Positions 8,041-16,080 of a stretch of DNA of 32,987 nt are shown here, in pieces. Location: positions 1 to 32,987 of the forward strand of contig JAATGD010000145.1 of assembly GCA_015654965.1 (NCBI GenBank), in the 5' to 3' direction. The position numbers and the translations under genes are program-made. The stretch comes from Hyphomicrobiales bacterium (GTDB lineage Bacteria; Pseudomonadota; Alphaproteobacteria; Rhizobiales; Rhizobiaceae). The stretch's first letter is position 1. Each line of letters opens with the position of its first letter. Below the pieces are notes generated by a model. It was not told where the DNA came from. It saw only the letters and a program-made list of their open reading frames with translations, and made no database searches.

Positions 8041-8913
8041 ATGAGCAGGGCCAGCCTCAATCCAAGCCAGCTTTACCAGCGCAAGGAAATGCGCCTGATG
8101 CTGTGTCTTCTGGCACCCGCTCTGGCCGTGGTGACGGCATTGCTGATCGTGCCGCTTCTCTGGCTGGCATGGCAATCCATCTGGCAGGATGGCGGTTTTA
8201 CCATTGTCCACTACCAGCGCTTTTTCACCGACAATGTCTACTGGATGGCGTTTCTACAAACGTTTCGGATTGCCGTTATCGTCACCATAGCAACGCTTCT
8301 GCTCGGTTATCCCATTGCCTATCTCGCCGCCACGGTTTCGCAAAAATGGAGCATCGTCATTCTGGCGATGGTCATCCTGCCATTCTGGACCAGCGTTCTG
8401 GTGCGCGCCTATGCCTGGCTCATTTTGTTGCAGCGAACCGGACTGGTCAATTCCGCACTGAAATCGCTTGGCCTGATCGATACGCCCCTGCCTCTCGTCA
8501 ATAATGAATTTGGAACCGTCATTGCCACCATCCATATTCTGCTGCCCTTCATGGTGCTGCCGCTTTATGCAACCATGCAGAAAATCCCGCGCGAATTGTC
8601 CATGGCCGGGGCAAGCCTTGGCGGCACACCGTTTTACGTTTTCATACGGGTTTTCCTGCCGCTTTCGCTGCCCGGCATGATCGCCGGCATGGTGCTGGTT
8701 TTCGTGCTCACACTGGGCTTTTACATCACCCCCGAACTTCTGGGCGGTGGGCGGACCTACATGGTTTCAATGCTCGTTTCGCGCAATATCGAGGTCTATC
8801 ATGAATGGGGCGCCGCCTCATCCATCAGCGTGGTTCTGTTGATCTGTGTCTTCCTGATCTTCCGGCTGACCAGCCTGCTGATCCCGTTTGAACGCATCAT
8901 GGGAACGAGGTAG
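8041..8913 (+). CDS. ABC transporter permease, PotB-type
   Basis: A 290-residue inner-membrane permease. Hydrophobic segments start at about residues 20, 75, 110, 155, 205 and 255, giving the expected six helices. The cytoplasmic EAA loop that docks on the ATPase is visible as PRELSMAGASLGG followed by RVFLPLSLPGM. It has the long first periplasmic loop typical of the B-type partner of two-permease polyamine systems. The ribosome site CAGGGGATAG precedes the ATG. It works with the second permease, the ATPase at 3667 and the binding protein at 6928. Confidence 0.9.
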   Translation: MSRASLNPSQLYQRKEMRLMLCLLAPALAVVTALLIVPLLWLAWQSIWQDGGFTIVHYQRFFTDNVYWMAFLQTFRIAVIVTIATLLLGYPIAYLAATVSQKWSIVILAMVILPFWTSVLVRAYAWLILLQRTGLVNSALKSLGLIDTPLPLVNNEFGTVIATIHILLPFMVLPLYATMQKIPRELSMAGASLGGTPFYVFIRVFLPLSLPGMIAGMVLVFVLTLGFYITPELLGGGRTYMVSMLVSRNIEVYHEWGAASSISVVLLICVFLIFRLTSLLIPFERIMGTR

Positions 8914-8917
8914 GCCA

Positions 8918-9712
8918 ATGTCAGTATCCCGTACAATCCTCATCGCCATCGTCTCGCTCATTCTGATCTGGCTGATCATCCCCATCCTCATCATCGTGCC
9001 GATGTCGTTTTCCGGCACACGCTTTCTCACCTTCCCGCCGCCAAGCTGGTCGTTGCGCTGGTATGAGGCCTATCTCACAAGCAGCGCATGGTTGCAGGCA
9101 ACAAAAGTCAGCCTCATCGTTGCGTTCGCAAGCGCAATCCTCTCCACAATTATCGGGACCGCCGCCGCCTATGCGCTCAACCTGACATCATCGCGGTTTG
9201 TCCGCAGCATGCAGGTGGTTTTATTGTTACCCCTCGTCGTGCCCATTGTGATTACCGCGGTCGGCGTGTTCTTCGTCTATGCCAAGGCCGGGCTTCTTGC
9301 GACCATGACCGGACTGATCCTTGCCAATATCATGCTCGGCCTGCCCTATGTCGTAACCTCCGTGCTGGTTGGCCTGCGCAAATTCGATCCGACACAGGAA
9401 ATGGTGGCGCGTAGCCTCGGCATGAACCGCTTTCGCGCCTTCTTTTCCGTGACGCTGCCGCAGATCAGGCCAAGCGTCATTTCCGGCCTGCTGTTCGCCT
9501 TCATTTCGGCAATCGACGAAACCGTGGTTTCCCTCTTCATATCCGGCGGACAATACCAGACACTCACAAAGCGCATGTTCACAGCCCTGCGTGATGAAAT
9601 CGATCCGACCATTGCATCGATCAGTTCGCTTCTGACCGCCGTTTCCTTCATTGTCGTCATGCTGGTGGCGTTGAGTGCAGGCAAACAGCGAAAAGAACAG
9701 GCCGCAGCATGA
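8918..9712 (+). CDS. ABC transporter permease, PotC-type
   Basis: A 264-residue inner-membrane permease, the partner of the preceding gene. The start is placed at the ATG at 8918, four bases after the upstream stop; an in-frame upstream start at 8888 would overlap the PotB-type gene and is not needed. GAGGTAGG provides the ribosome site. The sequence opens with a helix (TILIAIVSLILIWLIIPI) and contains SFSGTRFLTFPPPSWSLRWY, a strong hallmark of PotC-type subunits. The EAA loop reads QEMVARSLGMNRFRAFFSVTLPQ. The C-terminus overlaps the start of the GMC gene by 4 bp (ATGA). Confidence 0.9.
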   Translation: MSVSRTILIAIVSLILIWLIIPILIIVPMSFSGTRFLTFPPPSWSLRWYEAYLTSSAWLQATKVSLIVAFASAILSTIIGTAAAYALNLTSSRFVRSMQVVLLLPLVVPIVITAVGVFFVYAKAGLLATMTGLILANIMLGLPYVVTSVLVGLRKFDPTQEMVARSLGMNRFRAFFSVTLPQIRPSVISGLLFAFISAIDETVVSLFISGGQYQTLTKRMFTALRDEIDPTIASISSLLTAVSFIVVMLVALSAGKQRKEQAAA

Positions 9713-11409
9713 TGGCCGATCATCTCATTCTTGGCGGAGGCTCGGCGGGCTGTGTTCTCGCAGCCCGATTATCGGAAGACCCGAAACGGCAGGTTATTCT
9801 GGTCGAGGCCGGACGCGATATCAGCGCCACGCAAATGCCCGATGCCATCCGCTCCCGCTATCCCGGTCGCGCCTATCTCGACACGCGCAACATCTGGGCA
9901 AAGCTTCAGGCGCATATGGGTTTTACGGACACAAACACCCAAACAAGGTCATCGCGCCGCTATGAGCAGGCAAAAATTCTCGGTGGCGGTTCGGCGATCA
10001 ATGCCCTCATGGCCAATCGTGGCGCGCCTGCCGATTACGATGAATGGCAGAAGCTAGGCGCGGAAGGCTGGAACTGGGAAAATTGCCTTCCTTATTTTCG
10101 CAAGATTGAAGCAGACCGTGATTTTGCTGGCCCGCTGCATGGTCAGGATGGGCCGATCTCGATCCGCCGGATTGATGATCAACGCATTTCTCCTTTCGTT
10201 GATCGCGTCATGCAAACTATCGACCGGAATGGCTGGCCTATCGGGCATGACCAGAATGGGGAATGGCGTGACGGCACCTATCGGGGAGCGATTGCCGTCA
10301 GCGATCAGGGTGAACGACTGCCGACATCTGTCGCCTATCTTACCGACGCGGTGCGCAAACGCCCCAATCTGCGCATCATGACCGGCTTTACAGCTTTGAA
10401 AATTACATTCGATGGCAAGAAGGCAACAGGCGCACTTGTCAGATCAATGCAATCGAATGGTGAAACAGTGCACCTTGCAGCCAAGGAAGTCATTGTTGCA
10501 TCGGGGGCCATTCACAGCCCCGTATTGCTGATGCGCTCCGGCGTCGGTCCTGCCCGACAACTCTCCAAGCTTGGAATCCCGCTTGTTCATGCCCTTGAAG
10601 GTGTCGGGCAAAACCTGATGGAACACCCCTCCATTGCGGTTGCAACCTATCTGCCACCGGCATCGCGTAACAAAGACCCTCATGAGCATCACGAGCAGGC
10701 GATCTGGCGCTATTCGTCGGGTGTAAAAGATACGCCCGCAAGTGACATGCATGCAGCCATCCTTGCCCGCTCGGGCTGGCATTCTGTCGGCAACCGGATT
10801 GGCAGCCTGTTTTTCTGGGTCAACAAATCCTATTCGCGCGGCGCAGTTTGCATCACATCCGATGATGCGAGCGTGGAGCCGAATGTCGATTTCTGCATGT
10901 TGAGCGACGAGCGCGATCTTTTGCGCCTGAAAGATGCAATCCGCAAAGGCGCTGCAATTCTTGGCGATGACAATATGCGTCCCGTCGCGGGCAATGTATT
11001 TCCATCAAGTTATACGCCGCGCGTGGCAAAAGTGGCCGCACCCGGTCTTTGGAACGCCATGCAACGCGGAGCGCTCTCCGCGATGCTGGATGTGGCCGGA
11101 CCATTGCGCAATGCGCTTATTCATACACTGGTGACATCGGGAGTGACGATCCGCTCATTACTCGAAGACGATGCCGTACTGACGGCATTCGTCCGCGCCC
11201 ATGTCGGTGGCACATGGCACCCATCCGGTACTTGCCGCATGGGAGACGAATCCGATCCACGTGCTGTCACAACCCCCAAAGGCGCGGTTTATGGAGTAGA
11301 AGGACTTCGGGTCTGCGACGCCTCGCTGATGCCCGCCATCCCATGTGCCAATACCAATCTGCCAACCATCATGATCGCTGAACGGGTCGCGGATTTTATC
11401 AAAGCCTGA
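9709..11409 (+). CDS. GMC family FAD-dependent oxidoreductase (choline dehydrogenase-like)
   Basis: A 566-residue flavoenzyme that oxidises a primary alcohol to an aldehyde. The N-terminal motif LILGGGSAG (about 6-14) and a downstream VEAGRD bind FAD. The GMC signatures appear as QAKILGGGSAINALMANRG and SGAIHSPVLLMRSGVGP. The C-terminal active-site motifs are GTWHPSGTCRMG (His504 as the catalytic base) and CANTNLPT (Asn548 region). Length matches choline/alcohol dehydrogenases (530-570). It is translationally coupled (ATGA) to the permease and closes the seven-gene operon. It plausibly oxidises an alcohol group of the imported compound or of a product of the FAD oxidase at 5540. No terminator is seen in the 40 bp before the convergent gene. 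Confidence 0.88.
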   Translation: MMADHLILGGGSAGCVLAARLSEDPKRQVILVEAGRDISATQMPDAIRSRYPGRAYLDTRNIWAKLQAHMGFTDTNTQTRSSRRYEQAKILGGGSAINALMANRGAPADYDEWQKLGAEGWNWENCLPYFRKIEADRDFAGPLHGQDGPISIRRIDDQRISPFVDRVMQTIDRNGWPIGHDQNGEWRDGTYRGAIAVSDQGERLPTSVAYLTDAVRKRPNLRIMTGFTALKITFDGKKATGALVRSMQSNGETVHLAAKEVIVASGAIHSPVLLMRSGVGPARQLSKLGIPLVHALEGVGQNLMEHPSIAVATYLPPASRNKDPHEHHEQAIWRYSSGVKDTPASDMHAAILARSGWHSVGNRIGSLFFWVNKSYSRGAVCITSDDASVEPNVDFCMLSDERDLLRLKDAIRKGAAILGDDNMRPVAGNVFPSSYTPRVAKVAAPGLWNAMQRGALSAMLDVAGPLRNALIHTLVTSGVTIRSLLEDDAVLTAFVRAHVGGTWHPSGTCRMGDESDPRAVTTPKGAVYGVEGLRVCDASLMPAIPCANTNLPTIMIAERVADFIKA

Positions 11410-11449
11410 ACATAAGATTCAAAATGGGATCTGACGTTTCAGCCATGCT

Positions 11450-12184
11450 CTAATGATTGAGAACGCGGCGCAGGAAATCCTGTGTGCGAGGATGTTGCGG
11501 TGCAGACAATACTTCCTTGGCCTTACCCTGTTCAAGAATGATACCATGATCAAGGAAAAGCACCCGATCAGCCACATCACGGGCAAAACCCATTTCATGG
11601 GTTACAACCAGCATGGTCATGCCTTCATCCGCAAGACTGCGCATGACATCCAGAACATCGCCAACCAGCTCGGGATCCAGCGCTGACGTCGGCTCGTCAA
11701 AGAGGATGGCTTGCGGCCGCATGGCAAGCGCGCGCGCAATGGCAACGCGTTGCATCTGTCCACCCGAAAGCTGGCCCGGAAAATGATCGATCCGATCACC
11801 AAGCCCGACCCGTTGCAGGAGATGTTCGCCATATTCACGCGCTTGCGCCCGCTTCTCGCCTTTCACATGCACAGGTCCCTCAATGACATTCTCCAGCGCC
11901 GTGCGGGGCGGGAAAAGATTGAAGCGCTGAAAGACCATGGCCATGCGCGTCCGGATATTGCGGATGGAGCGGTGTTGCGCATCGACACGCTGGCCTTCAA
12001 TCAATATTTCGCCGTCCTGATAGGTTTCAAGCCCGTTCAGGCAACGCAGCATCGTCGATTTTCCCGAACCGGAAGGGCCGATCAGGCAAACGACTTCGCC
12101 CTTCTGCACTTGCGCATCAATGCCCTTGAGAACCTGAACCGCGCCATAGGATTTGGTCACGCTCTTGATTTCGATCATCGCCAT
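11450..12184 (-). CDS. Polar amino-acid ABC transporter ATP-binding protein (GlnQ/HisP-type) 1
   Basis: A 244-residue ATPase, the usual length for the polar amino-acid uptake family. Walker A GPSGSGKST is at 36-44, the Q-loop VFQRFNLFP at 84-92, the signature LSGGQMQRVAIARA at 139-152, Walker B AILFDEPTSALDPE near 159-172 and the H-loop VVTHEMGFA near 200. GAGGA, inside the end of the permease gene, gives the ribosome site. It is the last gene of a minus-strand operon, 2 bp after the permease. It converges on the GMC gene with a 40-bp gap and no obvious terminator. Confidence 0.92.
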   Translation of the reverse strand: MAMIEIKSVTKSYGAVQVLKGIDAQVQKGEVVCLIGPSGSGKSTMLRCLNGLETYQDGEILIEGQRVDAQHRSIRNIRTRMAMVFQRFNLFPPRTALENVIEGPVHVKGEKRAQAREYGEHLLQRVGLGDRIDHFPGQLSGGQMQRVAIARALAMRPQAILFDEPTSALDPELVGDVLDVMRSLADEGMTMLVVTHEMGFARDVADRVLFLDHGIILEQGKAKEVLSAPQHPRTQDFLRRVLNH

Positions 12185-12186
12185 GT

Positions 12187-12849
12187 TCAGTGTCCTCTTT
12201 TCTTGCCAAAGACTTTCTCAAGACGCCCGACGGCCAGCATCAGCGGCAGGCTAAGGCAGAGATAGAAGATCGCAACGAGCGTAAACACGCTCATGTTCTT
12301 GAATGTTGAAGAGGCAAGCAACTGCCCCTGCATGGTGAGTTCGGCAACGGTGATGGCGGAGGCTTGCGAGCTGTCCTTGAGCAGCATCACCATGATATTG
12401 CCGTAAGGCGGCAGGATCACACGCACGGCTTGCGGCAGGATCACGCGCCACATGGTCTTGAACCAGCCCATGCCGATGGATTGTGCGGCTTCGGTCTGGC
12501 CATGATCGATCGCCTCGATGCCGGCGCGGAAATTTTCGGCCTGATAAGCCGAATAGGCAATGCCAAGACCGATGATGCCCGCCTGAACGGCAGACAGGGC
12601 TATGCCCATTTCAGGCAACACGAAGTAGATATAGAAAAGCTGAACCAGTATGGGAATGCCGCGGATGACATTGACAATGGTTGTTGCAATGGCCGCAAGC
12701 CAGAAAATCCCGGATACACGCATCAAGGCCCAGAAAAGACCCAGCAGGGTGGATAGGACAAGAGAACCCACGGTGACGAGAAGCGTGAACTTCACGCCTT
12801 GCAAAAGGACCGGAAAAAACTCGCGGGCATCCATGAGAAAGTTTAGCAT
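12187..12849 (-). CDS. Polar amino-acid ABC transporter permease (HisM/GlnP-type) 1
   Basis: A 220-residue inner-membrane permease. I start it at the ATG at 12849 (an AGAG ribosome element lies 9 bases ahead) rather than a TTG at 12858. The EAA loop is TEAAQSIGMGWFKTMWRVILPQA, and a typical segment IRGIPILVQLFYIYFVLPEMG precedes it. Only one permease gene is present in this operon, so the membrane part is probably a homodimer, as in GlnP-type systems. Two stem-loops separate it from the binding-protein gene. Confidence 0.88.
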   Translation of the reverse strand: MLNFLMDAREFFPVLLQGVKFTLLVTVGSLVLSTLLGLFWALMRVSGIFWLAAIATTIVNVIRGIPILVQLFYIYFVLPEMGIALSAVQAGIIGLGIAYSAYQAENFRAGIEAIDHGQTEAAQSIGMGWFKTMWRVILPQAVRVILPPYGNIMVMLLKDSSQASAITVAELTMQGQLLASSTFKNMSVFTLVAIFYLCLSLPLMLAVGRLEKVFGKKRGH

Positions 12850-12875
12850 TTGCGACAACTCTGTTTGGACTGGAA

Positions 12876-12949
12876 GTCTGGCGTCCGGCTGTATTGCCAG
12901 ACGCCGATATGAGAAAATGCACCAACCATCTTCAATAAAAGCAAGATGG
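12876..12949 (-). other. Two stem-loops between binding-protein gene 2 and permease
   Basis: GTCTGGC (12876-12882) pairs with GCCAGAC (12896-12902), and CCATCTT (12926-12932) pairs with AAGATGG (12943-12949). Both lie in the 119-bp gap downstream of the binding-protein gene (minus strand). This is the same placement as after the binding-protein genes at 6928 and 18283, consistent with mRNA stabilisation or attenuation. Confidence 0.5.
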
Positions 12950-12968
12950 CGCCCCGCTTTTCCCGGGA

Positions 12969-13718
12969 TTATTTCAAACCGTACTTTGCAAGAATTGTCT
13001 GCAATGTGCCGTCCGACTTGATCCGTGCAATGGCTTCGTTGATCTTGGCCATGCGCGCATCACCTTTACGCAGGGCCAGACCGAATTCGCCCCCCGCTGA
13101 AGCCTGATAGGTTTCGACCATCTTGACCTTCGGGAAGCGTCCCTGAGAAATATAATAGGCCGCCATCGGTCCGTCACCGAAACCGGCATCGAGGCGTCCG
13201 GCATTCACATCGGCGATGATATCCGGGATGCCCTTATAAACCTTCACTTCCTTGAATAGACCGCTCTTCTGGAACAGATCGACAAAGGTGGTACCAACCT
13301 GAACCCCCACCGTCTTGCCCTTCAGCTCCTGATAGCTCTTATATTCGGTATTGTCCGAAACCGGCACGAAGACGCCTTCGCCATAGCCATAAACCGGGTC
13401 GGAAAAATCAACGATTTTTGCCCGTTCTTCCGTAATGAACATCGCTGATGCAATCATGTCGATCTTGTTTGCAGTCAGCGAGGGCACAAGGGCGGAGAAC
13501 TGAACCGGCTCGAATTGCGGCGCGATATCGATGTCTTTCTGGATAGCCTTGACCACGTCGATCAGGATGCCGTCCATCTGGTTGGTTTCCGTATTTACAA
13601 AGGTGAAAGGAAGGCCGGTCGGCGATGAACCGACTTTAACGGCATCCTGCGCCATTGAAGGCGTTGCAACCCCGATCATTGCCGCTAGGGTCAACCCAAA
13701 AAATGCAGTGAAACGCAT
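12969..13718 (-). CDS. Polar amino-acid ABC transporter binding protein (family 3) 1
   Basis: A 249-residue periplasmic binding protein. The open frame extends far upstream, but the start is set at the ATG at 13718. It is preceded by the strong ribosome site GAGGAG and begins a clean signal peptide (MRFTAFFGLTLAAMIGVA, cleavage after SMA, residue 23). The mature protein shows VGSSPTGLPFTFVN, GILIDVVKAI, IASAMFITEERAKIVDFSDPVYGYGEG and the LKGKTVGVQVGTTF hinge of family 3 proteins that bind polar amino acids or opines. The FAD oxidase gene is upstream in the same direction, 130 bp away. The ligand is presumably the substrate of that oxidase (inference). Confidence 0.9.
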   Translation of the reverse strand: MRFTAFFGLTLAAMIGVATPSMAQDAVKVGSSPTGLPFTFVNTETNQMDGILIDVVKAIQKDIDIAPQFEPVQFSALVPSLTANKIDMIASAMFITEERAKIVDFSDPVYGYGEGVFVPVSDNTEYKSYQELKGKTVGVQVGTTFVDLFQKSGLFKEVKVYKGIPDIIADVNAGRLDAGFGDGPMAAYYISQGRFPKVKMVETYQASAGGEFGLALRKGDARMAKINEAIARIKSDGTLQTILAKYGLK

Positions 13719-13848
13719 GCTATTCTCCTCATTTTCAGACCGTAACAGTGAAGCTGCCAATCGCCACACCGCTCTTGAATTTTTCTGTAAAGTGAAATTT
13801 CTGATGCAGGATTTCATGATCGGCGATGTATCGCTCTTTTCGTTCCCC

Positions 13849-15180
13849 TTATGATGTCTCGACATTCCTTTCTGATCTTTCCTGCGCGGCGACAGCCTCC
13901 GTCTTGCGGTCCTTGCGTGCCAGATCGGCAAAAACGAGCGGCATGAACCATGCTTTTCCGCGCCAGGTCGGAACCAGTCCCGGCGGGCGAAAATCGAATC
14001 CGCTCTGGCTTTCCGGCACACCCAAGATCTTTTGCGCGACCTTCAGTCCAAGCCACGGAGCCCAGACAACGCCGGAACCGCAAAAGCCGGTTGCATAGTG
14101 AATTGCGCCACGCTGGAAAATGCGTGGAACCATGTCCCGGTTCATGGCCACATAGCCAAACCAGCTATGGGAAATTCCCACGCCTTCAAGCTCGGGAAAC
14201 ACGCGGCACATCTCATGATAATTATGCTTTGTCGCACTTTCCGGATCGCCATGGCTCGACACATCGCGCCCGCCAAAAAGAATCCGGCGACCATCTGGCG
14301 AGGGGCGGAAATAATAGGTCATCTTCCGCGTGTCGGTGAGCATCTTGAGCCCGGGAACAAGTGCCCTGACACGCTCTTCACCGATCTCTTCGGTCGCGAT
14401 GATACGCGAACGCAAAAGCACCAGCCGCTGGCGTAACCAGCGATCCGAATGATCGGTGTAGCCGTCGGTGCAAACCAGCACATCACGCGCTTGCGTGCTG
14501 CCCCGGCTTGTCATGACACTATGTTTTTCAAGTCCTTGAGCGACATGCTCGACACGGCATTCACTCTGGATCGTCACCCCTTCTGCAAGGCAGAGACGAA
14601 CAAGCTCGGCATGAAACTTGGCAGGATGCAGCCCACCAATATCCATGCGCACACTGCCGCCTGCATAAAGATCGGTAGCGATATGCCGATGAACCTCATG
14701 GACCGGAACCGCATAGGATTGTACGCCCGTTATACGCTCAAGCGCTTCGGCATCCCGTGCCATGACGTCATATTGCGCACGGGTCATCGCGCCGTAGAAC
14801 CGCCCGACCAGCTGAAAATTGGCATCGATCCCTTCACGAGCCAGAAAATCGATCATGAAGCGACGCGCTTCATGGCCTTCAGCCGCAATTCTGGTTGCGC
14901 GCTCTGCGCCAAACTTGCGCACAATCGTTGCATTGTCGGGACGGATATTACCGCTTGTGAAACCGCCATTGCGGCTTGAAGCGCCAAAACCCAGTTGCTC
15001 GCGTTCAAATAACTGAACCTTGCGCCCTGCACGGGCCAGATGCAGGGCCGCGCAAAGACCCGCATAGCCACCACCGATGATGGCGACATCGCAATCCTTA
15101 TCGATCAGGCGCTGCTCCAGACTGCGAGGAGGCGCTGCTTCCCACCAATAGGGTGTATTTTTATACTGATGAACTGACAT
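13849..15180 (-). CDS. FAD-dependent oxidoreductase, DAO fold (PuuB/OrdL-like) 2
   Basis: A 443-residue flavoprotein. The dinucleotide motif CDVAIIGGGYAG spans about 30-41 and GASSRNGG 66-73; RRILFGGRD and ATGFCGSGV are the C-terminal flavin-binding segments. I start it at the ATG at 15180, preceded by GGGGAA, rather than a GTG at 15189. The PYWWEAAPP stretch near the N-terminus is typical of oxidases of this group that act on secondary amines. The gene heads a minus-strand operon with a polar amino-acid ABC transporter and is divergent from the XRE-cupin regulator, recalling the puu arrangement of oxidase, permease and cupin regulator. It is a paralogue of the products at 5540 and 16081, more divergent from them than they are from each other. 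Confidence 0.85.
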   Translation of the reverse strand: MSVHQYKNTPYWWEAAPPRSLEQRLIDKDCDVAIIGGGYAGLCAALHLARAGRKVQLFEREQLGFGASSRNGGFTSGNIRPDNATIVRKFGAERATRIAAEGHEARRFMIDFLAREGIDANFQLVGRFYGAMTRAQYDVMARDAEALERITGVQSYAVPVHEVHRHIATDLYAGGSVRMDIGGLHPAKFHAELVRLCLAEGVTIQSECRVEHVAQGLEKHSVMTSRGSTQARDVLVCTDGYTDHSDRWLRQRLVLLRSRIIATEEIGEERVRALVPGLKMLTDTRKMTYYFRPSPDGRRILFGGRDVSSHGDPESATKHNYHEMCRVFPELEGVGISHSWFGYVAMNRDMVPRIFQRGAIHYATGFCGSGVVWAPWLGLKVAQKILGVPESQSGFDFRPPGLVPTWRGKAWFMPLVFADLARKDRKTEAVAAQERSERNVETS

Positions 15181-15219
15181 GTTCCCCACATTTTGATGCG
15201 GCTGGTTTTTAGTTTATTG

Positions 15220-15303
15220 AAATTTTCCAAAATTTAAAACAGAATACTAAATAACAATCAACCCCGTTTTGATTCAAAACGCAGTGGGTCAAAACGCAGC
15301 GGG
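15220..15303. promoter_or_regulatory. Operator cluster between FAD oxidase 2 and the XRE-cupin regulator
   Basis: Three symmetric or repeated elements are packed into the 142-bp divergent gap. They are a perfect AT palindrome AAATTTT-CC-AAAATTT (15220-15235), a perfect inverted repeat GTTTTGA-T-TCAAAAC (15266-15280), and a 15-bp tandem repeat, TCAAAACGCAGTGGG then TCAAAACGCAGCGGG (15274-15303, 14 of 15 identical). The inverted repeat shares its right arm with the first tandem unit, so TCAAAAC occurs twice directly and once inverted. A possible promoter toward the regulator is TTGAAA near 15217 and CAGAAT near 15240. Binding by the adjacent XRE-cupin protein is inferred. Confidence 0.5.
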
Positions 15304-15322
15304 CATCATTAGAGGACCACAG

Positions 15323-15955
15323 GTGAGCAAAGCAGAAACCATTCAGATGTCACCGGCAGACGAACCTGAGAACAAGGATGCTGCTGGCGATATCGGGGCA
15401 CGCATTCGCACACGCAGGCAAAAACTGGGCATGACGCTCGGCCACTTGTCCAGTGTCTCCGGCCTGTCGACCGGAGCGCTTTCACAAATCGAGCGCGGCC
15501 TTGTTTCACCCACCGTGCGGACACTTTACACCATCGCAGATGTGCTCTCGATGAGTCCGGCCCAACTCATCGACCCGCAAGGATTTGCCAGCGCCGTACG
15601 TGCGAATCCTTATGTTCTGCGCACAGGCGAACAACCCGAAGTTCTCAATGTCGGCGGCGTCATCAAGCACCGCGCCTCGCCAGAAATTATCGAGACGATC
15701 AAATCCTTCATCGTCCGCATTACCCCCGGCGGCAGTTCGGGCGAGGAATGCTATACCCATTCCGGTGAAGAACTGGGCTATGTCATGTCCGGCAGTTTCA
15801 CGTTGCAGATCGAAGACACGCATTACCTGCTTTCTGCCGGAGATGGTTTTGCCCTTCCTTCGACACTGCGCCACAGATTTTACAACAACAGTGACAGCGA
15901 TGCTCTGGTCATGTGGGTCAACAAGCCCGACCAGACTGAAGCCAACGCGCTTTAG
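15323..15955 (+). CDS. XRE family transcriptional regulator with C-terminal cupin (PuuR-like)
   Basis: A 210-residue regulator. I start it at the GTG at 15323, six bases after an AGAGGA ribosome site; an in-frame TTG at 15269 would place repeats of the operator region inside the protein. The helix-turn-helix (about 23-78) reads IRTRRQKLGMTLGHLS, then GLSTGALSQIERGLVSPTV. The cupin sensor domain (about 130-205) includes HSGEELGYVMSGSFTLQI and LSAGDGFALPSTLRHRFYN. PuuR-type members repress polyamine or amino-acid catabolic genes. The divergent neighbour is a PuuB-like oxidase and transporter operon, its likely target along with itself. Its last codon and TAG stop lie inside the terminal arm of a palindromic element. 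Confidence 0.88.
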   Translation: MSKAETIQMSPADEPENKDAAGDIGARIRTRRQKLGMTLGHLSSVSGLSTGALSQIERGLVSPTVRTLYTIADVLSMSPAQLIDPQGFASAVRANPYVLRTGEQPEVLNVGGVIKHRASPEIIETIKSFIVRITPGGSSGEECYTHSGEELGYVMSGSFTLQIEDTHYLLSAGDGFALPSTLRHRFYNNSDSDALVMWVNKPDQTEANAL

Positions 15956-16053
15956 AGCGCCGCGCGTCCATTTGGACGCACAAAGGTCGCTCTAAATACT
16001 TGAATCGACGCATCGCGCTTTCCGAAAATCGATTCCGGTTTTCGGGCCGATGC
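15951..16053 (+). repeat. Palindromic intergenic element, copy A (two hairpins)
   Basis: A two-part palindromic element between the regulator and FAD oxidase 3. The outer arms TTTAGAGCG (15951-15959) and CGCTCTAAA (15988-15996) enclose the perfect hairpin GCGTCCA-TT-TGGACGC (15964-15979). A second module has GCATCG...CGATGC (16010-16053) enclosing CCGAAAA (16022-16028) and TTTTCGG (16039-16045). Elements of this form are common between genes in Brucella/Ochrobactrum and other Hyphomicrobiales (from memory, not searched). It supplies the TAG stop of the upstream gene. Confidence 0.75.
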
Positions 16054-16080
16054 TTCAGAAGCCGGGGAGAATGATGCAAA

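Noticed and set aside
13719..14021. Long N-terminal extension of the binding protein encoded at 12969
   Set aside because: The signal peptide and strong ribosome site place the start at 13718; the extension overlaps the FAD oxidase gene.
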